A DNA stretch of 64,000 nt from 4572-13 sp964594065 (GTDB lineage Bacteria > Planctomycetota > Phycisphaerae > Sedimentisphaerales > Anaerohalosphaeraceae): positions 1 through 64,000 of the forward strand of contig CAZQKX010000003.1 of the NCBI GenBank assembly GCA_964594065.1. The letters are read 5' to 3'. This document shows positions 43,501 through 50,451 of this stretch, piece after piece. Position 1 is the first letter of the stretch. Each line of letters begins with the position of its first letter. A model generated the notes under the pieces. It saw only the letters and a list, made by a program, of their open reading frames with translations, was not told where the DNA came from and did no database searches. The position numbers and the translations under genes are program-made.

Positions 43501-44416
43501 GATTACAATGACTAGCATAAATCCCCCCAACGTAAAGATCCGAATTATTGACAATTATAGAGTTGCTTATTTCTAAAATACCTTTGTAGTGAAAAACACC
43601 TCCTGTTGATCCTTCCGATGAATTATCGCTAATGATACTATTTGTAATATATAGGTCGGTATCGATGGAATCAATTCCTCCACCTGTGATTGAAGCTACA
43701 TTCTCTCTAATTTCACTATCATTAATCAATATTATACATTGATTAACATTCGAAATTCCACCGCCATCTTCGCTGGATAAATTTCCCTTAATAAGACTAT
43801 TATCAATAATAGGATTACAGTAACCCAAGTTATGAATTCCACCCCCAAGGTAACCTGCCGAATTAGCTTCAATACTGCAATTACGGATAATTGGACATGC
43901 ATGATCATAGTTAAAAATCCCTCCGCCTCGATAACCTGCTGAATTTCCGGTAATATTACAGTCTTTGATGGTGGGATTAGAATTTGAACAATAAACGGCC
44001 CCTCCTACTGAATAAAAAATTCCATTAGCCATATAATCATTTAAGCCATAACCATTCGTTATGGTCAAGCCCTCCAGAATCGAACTGGAAGCTTCTCCAT
44101 TGATAAATTTGAATCCGCGATGCGGTTCGGCCTCGGTTCCCTGGCAATCAATTACGACCAAGCTTGGATCAGTGACATTGCCCCGGACCGTAATGGCTTT
44201 GCCCAAAAAATCGATGTCCCGGTTCCCGTTGCCCGTATAAGTTCCATCTTCCACCTGAATGATATCCCCACCGGCAGCCGCAGTAATAGCTGCCTGAATA
44301 GTAGGATAATCTCCGCTGCTGTCGGATTTGACAAGATAGGTATCCGCTCCGGCCATTGAAATCGATAGAACAACAACCGCCAACGGCGTGATTCGATGAA
44401 ACCACTCTCTCCGCAT
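40532..44416 (-). CDS. Giant secreted beta-helix / BACON-like / dockerin-like protein
   Basis: 1294 residues. Signal peptide 1-24. The first right-handed beta-helix (about 28-420) starts YPTIQAAITAAAGGDIIQVEDGTYTG and contains many NxxxxGGGI turns, closing with SPCINAGD and GRIDMGASEV. Three BACON-like Ig modules of about 100 residues (430-750) follow, each with LxISNxGxxxLxW and CPWLTL or CLWLTVSPSSG. A second beta-helix (755-1110) starts YATIQAAINAAVDGDHVIVHPGVYT. Two dockerin-like EF-hand pairs follow: VDFNLDEQVDLVDF with CDLDRNCEIGLGDL, and DLDHDNQVGVLDLD with TDLNLDGKVDIADF. SPCIDAGDPND and GRVNMGAYGGTPQAS separate them. The beta-helices resemble polysaccharide lyases or adhesins; no catalytic site is claimed. 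Probably surface or cellulosome-like glycan binding. Own promoter at 44478. Confidence 0.88.
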   Translation of the reverse strand: MRREWFHRITPLAVVVLSISMAGADTYLVKSDSSGDYPTIQAAITAAAGGDIIQVEDGTYTGNGNRDIDFLGKAITVRGNVTDPSLVVIDCQGTEAEPHRGFKFINGEASSSILEGLTITNGYGLNDYMANGIFYSVGGAVYCSNSNPTIKDCNITGNSAGYRGGGIFNYDHACPIIRNCSIEANSAGYLGGGIHNLGYCNPIIDNSLIKGNLSSEDGGGISNVNQCIILINDSEIRENVASITGGGIDSIDTDLYITNSIISDNSSEGSTGGVFHYKGILEISNSIIVNNSDLYVGGIYASHCNLRVVNCTISKNSPGGIYEYSSLTAIVNSILWNNTTSQLSSSIAPSYSCIQNWTGSGISNINDSPLFIDIENDDYLLSSESPCINAGDMSFIFDPNEFDIDGNLRVVGGRIDMGASEVYFGSPYIHANNIYISAYEKRENPDTQLLTISNLGIDKNLQWSLVYDCPWLTLDKTKGEIEHTVQDEVNVIIDITGLSQGNYACDITLFDPNAVNSPKTVQVDLDIIGPAISFNSNIFSFTGSKETQSIESQMLTIQNPLTAGGTLNWQIDIPVECQWLIAEPMSGQSVAELNEIILSIDPTYAEYGINSCQFTVSDPNASNSPQVVTVTLDVLRPGIGVTPASILFERNVDEPNILSQTLSISNVGHDTLNWEITEDCLWLTVSPSSGQFVTGPNEVTLTVDPAGLDVATYNCEMMITDNNASNNPVTVPVSLHVHRTGEQHVPIEYATIQAAINAAVDGDHVIVHPGVYTDYGNVNFNFYEKKIVLRSVEPVNPKIVESTIISSPHAQNWIRVHENENQVVIDGLTFKNYLTGVVLCTRSNIVVKNCVFRDNYSTSNSVIRCSESSAVLENCRFINNSGMSIVRFYGNDLNDVIIKNCLFAENTIYGEAYPYGAYLKETACIYIGAVSAIEIENCTIAYNHSINIGEIANTIPAVICEEYGVTFNNCIIRDNHCFEYEYDDFNQEYSLQLINDTHQIAFSDVYPLSTPKCNVSNSNIEGAEDSILFFPYGSDDHFYEYLYNGTLPDPNLIDPNWIEWGPGNIDADPLFVQEPNDGGDGWAMIVRPGASLLYTPLYNNIPGDYHVKSQAGRFRWDGFAKVDFNLDEQVDLVDFRIIGENWQMSLSSPCYYWHPWNQCDLDRNCEIGLGDLVLFCEDYLQPRVFGAWVTDDVTSPCIDAGDPNDLDWQNELWPHGGRVNMGAYGGTPQASMSSNPVGNIADLDHDNQVGVLDLDILCANWMRVEYLLDTDLNLDGKVDIADFAAFAGQWLWSE

Positions 44417-44477
44417 TCTCCGTGACCTCCTTAAAAGCCTTCTCCTTGTGTCCCATTAAGGACTCTTTAGGGCATCT

Positions 44478-44506
44478 ATTCTACCACATCGACCCCCCCA
44501 AAACAA
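44478..44506 (-). promoter_or_regulatory. Promoter of the beta-helix gene
   Basis: On the minus strand: TTGTTT (44506-44501), 17-base spacer containing a G7 run, TAGAAT (44483-44478), about 60 bases before the start codon. GGAGGT precedes the ATG. Confidence 0.55.
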
Positions 44507-44534
44507 TCCCGAAATATCCCCATTTTGCCGAAAA

Positions 44535-44860
44535 ACTTGTCCTGAGCGAAGCGAGGGATCTATCAGCCATCCGGACCAAATCCTCAATTCAAAACCATGT
44601 CCTGAGTCCCGATTTATCGGGAAAGGATCAAAATTAATAATTCAAAATGGCTGTTTTCCCGCCGCAATAAAACCCCATCTATGCTATAATACGCAAAATT
44701 GAATATCATCATTAAAATCGTCATTTGAGCCTGCCCTGAGCGCAGCCGAATGGGTCAATCGACCATTGTCAATTAAATACGAGAGCGAGTGCCCCGCACT
44801 GCCCGGCCCCAAAAGCCAACCCGCCCCGTCATTCTGAGTCCCGATTTATCGGGAAAGAAT
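44535..44860. repeat. REP-like intergenic repeats in a 724-base spacer
   Basis: The gap 44417-45140 has no credible gene. CTGAGTCCCGATTTATCGGGAAAG occurs as two direct copies (about 44602-44625 and 44833-44857, split here for length as CTGAGTCCCGAT + TTATCGGGAAAG), each with a CCCGA-TTTA-TCGGG hairpin. Related CCTGAGCGAAGCGAGGGATC (44541) and CCCTGAGCGCAGCCGAATGG (44734) lie between them. Such boilerplate repeats are scattered in many environmental genomes and are probably non-autonomous REP-type elements. Confidence 0.6.
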
Positions 44861-44949
44861 CTATTGAAACAGAAAAATTCCACCCCATTAGTCATTCATC
44901 AATAGACAATAATCATTTGAAGTGCCACCCGGAGGATTTCCACATTCTT

Positions 44950-45005
44950 GTATACCTGTATACTTGTATTCTTATATACCTGTATACTTGTGCCCTTGTA
45001 TACTT
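44950..45005. repeat. 8-bp tandem repeat array, solitary copy
   Basis: Seven units of 8 bases: GTATACCT, GTATACTT, GTATTCTT, ATATACCT, GTATACTT, GTGCCCTT, GTATACTT. The same unit family bounds the four-helix-bundle gene at 63347-63832. Here no such gene is present, so this may be a remnant or an empty site. It lies downstream of pilC. Confidence 0.8.
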
Positions 45006-45140
45006 AATTTGAAAAACAAACCCAATTTGAAAACAGACAAAACAACCATAACATTCTGCCGTGAAAGGACTAATGGGAAATATAATAGACTCATAAATTG
45101 GCTTTGCTTTTGAAAACGAAGCCAATTTGCCAAGCGATGA

Positions 45141-46319
45141 TTACTGGCTCATCACGCTGGATACGCGGAACACCGGCAGGAGCAGCGCGATTGCGATCGT
45201 TCCAATGATCCCGCCCATCAGCGTAATCATGAGCGGTTCGATCATCGCGGTGCCTGTTCGGATTGAATTTTGGAGCTTCTTTTCAAGAAAGATCGATACC
45301 CTGTCGCAGACCCGGCCGATCTGTCCGGACTTCTCCCCCGCCCGCAGCATCTGAAGGATACCCGGAGCAATGAGATGATTGTAGGGAGACAGCAGGATCG
45401 CGTCGGACAGTTGATAACCATCGCGAATCCTGGCATCCACATCATCCCAAAGAGTCTGAAATAAATAATTATCACAGGATATCCGCATAACTTCCAGCGC
45501 ATCCAGCAGGCTCACACCCGTATTGACCATGGTCGCTAAAATACGCATACTTCGGGTCATCACCGCATCGATAAACATCGTCCCGAAAATCGGCAAATGC
45601 ACCTGCACCCATCCCAGTGACTTTTGGCCGTTTTCAGTCCGTTTCCAAAGCGTCAGCCCCCAAAAACCAAGAGCCCCGACTGTCACGGCAAACGCCAAAA
45701 ATACCGGGTTACCGAACAGAGCACTGCAATTGACCATGATCTGTGTCAACTTAGGCAGGGCCGCACCGCGAGACTCATAAATTTTCGTAAAACGAGGCAA
45801 TACAAAGAACATCAGAGACCCTGTAGCCGCAACCGCCATCAGCAGCATAATGACAGGGTAGATCATTGCACTTTTGACTTGTTTTCTTGTTTCAGCATCG
45901 GCATTCAGGTAGCCGCTAAGCACGTCCAGCATATGAGACATTTTCCCGGATGCTTCGGAGGCTTTTACCATGCTAACAAACATGCTGTTGAAGATTCGCG
46001 GATAAGACCGCAGGGCCGCGGAAAAACTGTCACCATTTGAAATTCGATACGCGATCTCACGAATCACCTGCTGAAAAACTCCCGGGCGCATTTGTTCGCT
46101 AATCGCTTCAATGGCATCACTTAATACAACACCGCTGTCCAGCATCACCGACAACTGCGTCGTGAACAGAATTAACTCGGCCTGTTTGACCTTCACGTTT
46201 GAAAGGCCCCCGCCGGAATGAACCTGACTCGACTGGTTGAATTCCGACAATCCGGATGTATTATTGGCGCCCTGTTGTTTGCTTTGGGCTTCTGGTTTTT
46301 CAAGGGTTTGTAGTGCCAT
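45141..46319 (-). CDS. pilC: Type IV pilus / type II secretion inner-membrane platform protein PilC/GspF
   Basis: 392-residue polytopic membrane protein. It has two T2SSF domains (about 55-180 and 260-385) with family-typical ELILFTTQLSVMLDSGV and FVLPRFTKIYESRGAALPKLT, and membrane segments near 160-185, 205-230 and 365-385. It anchors the assembly ATPase and pseudopilus. A Gln/Ser-rich N-terminal linker (1-45) precedes. It is the last gene of the pilus locus, 18 bases after pilB. Confidence 0.93.
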   Translation of the reverse strand: MALQTLEKPEAQSKQQGANNTSGLSEFNQSSQVHSGGGLSNVKVKQAELILFTTQLSVMLDSGVVLSDAIEAISEQMRPGVFQQVIREIAYRISNGDSFSAALRSYPRIFNSMFVSMVKASEASGKMSHMLDVLSGYLNADAETRKQVKSAMIYPVIMLLMAVAATGSLMFFVLPRFTKIYESRGAALPKLTQIMVNCSALFGNPVFLAFAVTVGALGFWGLTLWKRTENGQKSLGWVQVHLPIFGTMFIDAVMTRSMRILATMVNTGVSLLDALEVMRISCDNYLFQTLWDDVDARIRDGYQLSDAILLSPYNHLIAPGILQMLRAGEKSGQIGRVCDRVSIFLEKKLQNSIRTGTAMIEPLMITLMGGIIGTIAIALLLPVFRVSSVMSQ

Positions 46320-46336
46320 ACTAATCCATCTCTTCG

Positions 46337-48055
46337 TTAGTCGGAAATATTAGCAACGCGTAAAATTTCGTCAACGGTTGTGATTCCGGCTTTGACTTTT
46401 TCAATACCGTCTAAATGCAGCGGCACCATTCCGTTTTGGATCGCAGCGGCCCGTAATGCCTTCAGCGGGATCCCTTCGGTGATCATATCCAGTATTTTAT
46501 CATCCGGTACAAACATTTCATGAATTGCAATGCGGCCCATATAGCCCGTGTTTCGGCATTTTTTACAACCCACACCATGATAAAATGTAAGTTCTTCGCC
46601 CGTCCATCCTTTTGCCGTTTTGCGAATACTTGAAGAGGGTTCATACTCTTCTTTGCAATTCGGACATATCTTTCGCACAAGTCGCTGGGCCAGCACGGCG
46701 ATCAAAGATGCGCTAACCAAATAAGGTGCAACGCCAAGATCGACCAGTCGTATAACCGCTCCCGGAGAGTCATTTGTGTGAAGTGTAGACAAAACCAAAT
46801 GCCCTGTCAGTGCGGCTTGAACTGCAATATTGGCCGTTTCCTGATCACGTATTTCACCCACCATAATAATGTCCGGGTCCTGACGCAGCAGGGACCGAAG
46901 TGCACCGGCAAATGTAAAGCCTGCCAATTCATGCACTTCGAACTGGTTGATGCCGTGAATTTTACATTCAACCGGATCTTCGACCGTGCAGATATTGACC
47001 TGGTCGGTATTCAGTTCCGACAGCGCTGCATACAATGTCGTATTTTTACCGGAACCGGTCGGCCCCGTTACTAATACGATGCCATTGGGATGATTGATCA
47101 CTTTTTTGAATGTCTGCAGATTTTCATATCCAAAGCCAAGCGATTCAAGATTCGTCAGCATTTTCCGGAAATCAATGACACGAATGACCACTTTTTCGCC
47201 ATACGTTCCAGGCATCACTGAAACACGTAAATCAACCGGCTTGGACTGAACCAAAACATGAATACTGCCATCCTGCGGCAGACGCCGTTGTGCAATATCC
47301 AAATCCGCCATGATCTTAATACGAGAGACGACCGCCGCGTGCATCTGATGCGGCGGGGTTATTTTTTCGTATAATCGGCCATCCACACGGTATCGCACCC
47401 GAAGTTTTTTCTCATCCGGTTCGATATGAATATCACTGGCGTTTTCATGCACAGCCGTGTAGATTAGATAATTGACCAATTTCACAACCGGTGACTGCCC
47501 GGCAACTTCCTCAAGATCGGAAATATCTTCCGGCATATTTTCGATCATAGAGAAATCTTCAAGCGACACGTCATCAATGATATCGTCAATGACAAATACA
47601 TTCGCAGCCGGCAGGTAGGTCTGCAAGGTCGCCTTGATATCTTTAACGGTTGCGCAAACAACCTGAACCTTACAGTTACTCAGACGTTGGATCTCCTCGA
47701 TCACAAACACGTTGGACGGTTCACTTAAAGCAATCGTCAAAGTATCAAAAACTTTAAATAACGGCAGAACAACATGTTCTTCGAGAAATGTCCGAGGCAG
47801 CAATTCAATGACAGCCGGATCACATAGTTTCGGCGAGACGACCGCATAAGGAACCCCATAGGCCTCTGCCAGCGCTGAACATATCTGGTTTTCCGTACAA
47901 TATTCAAGTTCGACCAGCAGTTCACCCAGTAATTTGCTGTGGCCGGAGTTTTTCTGCCGGTCCAGCGCATTATCGATCTGCTCCTGGGACACCACACCAC
48001 GGTTCAGCAAAAGCTGCCCCAGCGGCAATCTTACTTGTGTTGCTGTTGTTGCCAT
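46337..48055 (-). CDS. pilB: Type IV pilus / T2SS assembly ATPase PilB/GspE with altered Walker A
   Basis: 572-residue hexameric ATPase. N-terminal T2SSE_N/MshEN-type domain (about 5-150) with RLPLGQLLLNRGVVSQEQI and ALDRQ, then LGELLVELEYCTENQICSAL, the pattern that in MshE binds c-di-GMP. Catalytic domain: Asp box VNICTVEDPVE, Walker B DPDIIMVGEIRD, His box GHLVLSTLHTND, and zinc-type Cys pairs CPNC and CKKC near 495-525. Walker A reads GPTGSGKNTTLYAAL: the residue after Lys is Asn (AAT at 47042-47044), where Thr or Ser is nearly invariant. It lies between the STAS gene and pilC. Confidence 0.93.
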   Translation of the reverse strand: MATTATQVRLPLGQLLLNRGVVSQEQIDNALDRQKNSGHSKLLGELLVELEYCTENQICSALAEAYGVPYAVVSPKLCDPAVIELLPRTFLEEHVVLPLFKVFDTLTIALSEPSNVFVIEEIQRLSNCKVQVVCATVKDIKATLQTYLPAANVFVIDDIIDDVSLEDFSMIENMPEDISDLEEVAGQSPVVKLVNYLIYTAVHENASDIHIEPDEKKLRVRYRVDGRLYEKITPPHQMHAAVVSRIKIMADLDIAQRRLPQDGSIHVLVQSKPVDLRVSVMPGTYGEKVVIRVIDFRKMLTNLESLGFGYENLQTFKKVINHPNGIVLVTGPTGSGKNTTLYAALSELNTDQVNICTVEDPVECKIHGINQFEVHELAGFTFAGALRSLLRQDPDIIMVGEIRDQETANIAVQAALTGHLVLSTLHTNDSPGAVIRLVDLGVAPYLVSASLIAVLAQRLVRKICPNCKEEYEPSSSIRKTAKGWTGEELTFYHGVGCKKCRNTGYMGRIAIHEMFVPDDKILDMITEGIPLKALRAAAIQNGMVPLHLDGIEKVKAGITTVDEILRVANISD

Positions 48056-48075
48056 TAGCCTTTAACCTTTATTCC

Positions 48076-48411
48076 TCACGCAAAACTCTTAACGGCTTCT
48101 GTCAGTTCGGCATATGTATCGAATTTCTGAAGCAAGCGAGTTATTTCAAGTATCTTGGTACAGGTCTCATCAAGTCCCGCGATCTTGAATTGTCGGGTCT
48201 GTTCCCGGCATTCTTCACTCAATTCAAGAAGATGCTCCAGCGCCTGACTGTCCACGATGCTGACTCGCGTCATATCCAGAACGATTCCGCTGACTTTTGA
48301 CGCAAATGCATTAGTCGTCTCATCCTCAAAAGATTTCAGAGATTCAGTCGTAAACTCACCCTGCAATTGCAGAACTATAATATCGTTATATTTTTGGGAT
48401 TCTATTTTCAT
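48076..48411 (-). CDS. STAS-domain protein (anti-sigma factor antagonist type)
   Basis: 111-residue single-domain STAS protein resembling SpoIIAA/RsbV. The phosphorylatable Ser segment is VSIVDSQALEHLLEL (about 50-64). It is preceded by IIVLQLQGEFTTES and GIVLDMTR. Its start overlaps nothing, but its stop precedes pilB by 20 bases, and the HD-GYP gene's stop overlaps its start by 4 bases (ATGA). No anti-sigma kinase or cognate sigma is in view. It may act in a partner switch with the locus's GAF/HD-GYP protein (inference). Confidence 0.88.
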   Translation of the reverse strand: MKIESQKYNDIIVLQLQGEFTTESLKSFEDETTNAFASKVSGIVLDMTRVSIVDSQALEHLLELSEECREQTRQFKIAGLDETCTKILEITRLLQKFDTYAELTEAVKSFA

Positions 48412-49982
48412 CGAATTAACGCTCCCACAGCCAACACGCCGTACTCTTCGAAATTACTGTAATCCCAACGCTCAATAAATCCATCCTGGATAATTCTCCA
48501 GAGTTTATCGATATCGCTGTTTAAAAAGGCTCGGGCAATATCTTCGTCAAACTGGGTCCCGATACCCTTTTCGATCTCATTAATCGCATGTTGAATGCTC
48601 ATCGCATCACGATAGATCCGCTTTGATGTCATCGCATCAAACGAATCGGCCAGACTGATAATCTTGGCGACCAGCGGAATATCATCCCCTTTCAATCCCT
48701 GGGGGTATCCTTTTCCGTCAATACGTTCATGATGTCCCATGACACCGGGGACGATTTCATCCATCTGGCGAATCTCCGAAAGAATGGATGCACCGATCCG
48801 AGGATGTGACCGAATGATCGCCATCTCTTCATCGGTCAAACGGCCGGACTTTCTCAAAACAGACTCGCTGACGCCAATCTTTCCGATATCATGCAGCAAT
48901 CCGGAAAGATAAATATGGTGGATCTGATTTTCAGAAACCGGCTGGGTCTGAGCCAACTGCTCTGCGATCCAGCGAGAAATAAACGCCACCCGTTCTGAAT
49001 GACCTCGTGTATACTGGTCTTTGGCATCAATACTATTTGTCAAAGCCTTCAATGAACCGATAAATAATTCTTTCAGGTCATCGAACAAATGATTGTTTTC
49101 AATGAAAACCATGCACTGATTGGCAACAGAGTTAAAAAGTTTGATATCGGTTGTATCAAAATCATTTTTATTTTTCACATTGGTGGCTACCAGAAAGCCT
49201 GCCATTCGATGTGCTTCTCCGAGCGGAACAGCGATGATATTGTTAATGCCGTCAGGCCAGGTGTATTTGAACGGACCCTCAACCTGGCCATCAAGTAAGG
49301 CTTCACGTCCCCGGCCCAATTCTGAAACCAGGTGCATTTGCAGAATATCCGCTGAGTTGGCATCCAAACTCAGAAAACCGGAGCCCGCCATCAATGACAG
49401 CTCTTTTGGGCCACTTGTTTTGCGTTCAATAAATATGCCGATCCCCTCAACCTGAACCAATTGAGTTAATTGGTCACAGGCCATCTGCAAATAGGTTGCA
49501 CTGGACTGTGTCACTTTCATATTCGTGCTGAGATTATACAGCAGGATAATCTCTTCATAGGCCTGAGACAACTCGTTGCTTATTTGTTCGATCTGCTGAT
49601 AGATCTTGTCCGCCTCAGAAGATTGTTGGAGGTAATCTTCTACAATGCAACTGAGATATTCTTTTTCATGCCGTGTCGGCTCGCCGGAGTTATCACCTGT
49701 ATCCACCACCACAGTTACACAGGTGTCACTATCACAGTTAACAGAGCAGATCAAAAATTGATCGACCCAATATAGCCGAGAATTATCTGTGGAATCTTTC
49801 AAAAGGCATTGAGTAATTCGGCTGGTATCACTTTCGAATTCGCCCGCCTGCATACATAATACACATTGGCATTGTGTATCAAAAACCAATAGATTCAATC
49901 CCAACCGATTCAGCTTATGAGCTAATTGGTTGAACTGACGCATTTGGGAATCTGTCATTATGTGCGTTGTCATATCGTTCAT
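48408..49982 (-). CDS. GAF / HD-GYP domain c-di-GMP phosphodiesterase-type protein
   Basis: 524 residues, no signal peptide. N-terminal sensor-like region (1-110) with several cysteines (TQCQCVLCMQAG, SVNCDSDTCV), a coiled linker, GAF domain (about 150-300), then HD-GYP domain (about 315-500): HSERVAF, LLHDIGKIG (HD), HHERIDGKGYPQGL (GYP), and SLADSFDAMTSKRIYR. The motif residues for metal binding are intact, so hydrolysis of c-di-GMP is expected from the family. Overlaps the STAS gene by 4 bases. Place in the pilus locus suggests control of pilus assembly through the MshEN domain of PilB. Confidence 0.92.
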   Translation of the reverse strand: MNDMTTHIMTDSQMRQFNQLAHKLNRLGLNLLVFDTQCQCVLCMQAGEFESDTSRITQCLLKDSTDNSRLYWVDQFLICSVNCDSDTCVTVVVDTGDNSGEPTRHEKEYLSCIVEDYLQQSSEADKIYQQIEQISNELSQAYEEIILLYNLSTNMKVTQSSATYLQMACDQLTQLVQVEGIGIFIERKTSGPKELSLMAGSGFLSLDANSADILQMHLVSELGRGREALLDGQVEGPFKYTWPDGINNIIAVPLGEAHRMAGFLVATNVKNKNDFDTTDIKLFNSVANQCMVFIENNHLFDDLKELFIGSLKALTNSIDAKDQYTRGHSERVAFISRWIAEQLAQTQPVSENQIHHIYLSGLLHDIGKIGVSESVLRKSGRLTDEEMAIIRSHPRIGASILSEIRQMDEIVPGVMGHHERIDGKGYPQGLKGDDIPLVAKIISLADSFDAMTSKRIYRDAMSIQHAINEIEKGIGTQFDEDIARAFLNSDIDKLWRIIQDGFIERWDYSNFEEYGVLAVGALIR

Positions 49983-50017
49983 TCTTCTCTCATATTCCCT
50001 CTACGAGTTGATAATAC

Positions 50018-50401
50018 TTATACCGCAGCGTTTTGGCCCAGAACCTCTTCAATCGTCTGCAAAACCTCTCTCGGACTGAACGGTTTACTCAAACAGGCTG
50101 AAACATTCAGTTTTTCCTGTACGTCATCTTCAATCGCAAATCCTCGTGCCGTCAACATGATCACGGGAACCTGTGCCGTATCGTCATTTTCACGAAGTTT
50201 TTCGATCAATTCCAAGCCGCTCATAACAGGCATCTGATAGTCTGTCACAATGATATCAGGCTTGGTTTCACACGCGAGATCATAGGCAGCGCTGCCGTTA
50301 TCGGCTGTTACAACATCAAATCCATTGTTCTTCAGCTTAATCGACACAACCTGAACAATGTGAAATTCATCATCCACTACAAGTGCTCTTTTATCTGACA
50401 T
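50018..50401 (-). CDS. Single-domain response regulator (CheY-like)
   Basis: 127-residue receiver with all key residues: VVDDEFHIV acidic patch, phospho-Asp in DIIVTDYQMPVMSGLE, Thr in IMLTARG, Lys in CLSKPFSPREV. No output domain. The start at 50401 is chosen because AGGAG is 6 bases away; an adjacent ATG (50404) is too close. It lies 50 bases after the histidine kinase gene and just upstream of the HD-GYP gene, so the two-component pair probably signals to that enzyme or to the pilus motor. Confidence 0.92.
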   Translation of the reverse strand: MSDKRALVVDDEFHIVQVVSIKLKNNGFDVVTADNGSAAYDLACETKPDIIVTDYQMPVMSGLELIEKLRENDDTAQVPVIMLTARGFAIEDDVQEKLNVSACLSKPFSPREVLQTIEEVLGQNAAV

Positions 50402-50451
50402 CATTTTCTCCTTTAATCTTTTTCTAAACTGACACACGAAGCCATACGGGA

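Noticed and set aside
44950..45005. CRISPR array
   Set aside because: The repeat period is 8 bases with no spacers and no cas genes.
44913..45125. Short Tyr/Arg/Ile-rich reading frames over the 8-bp array
   Set aside because: They are translations of the tandem repeat itself.
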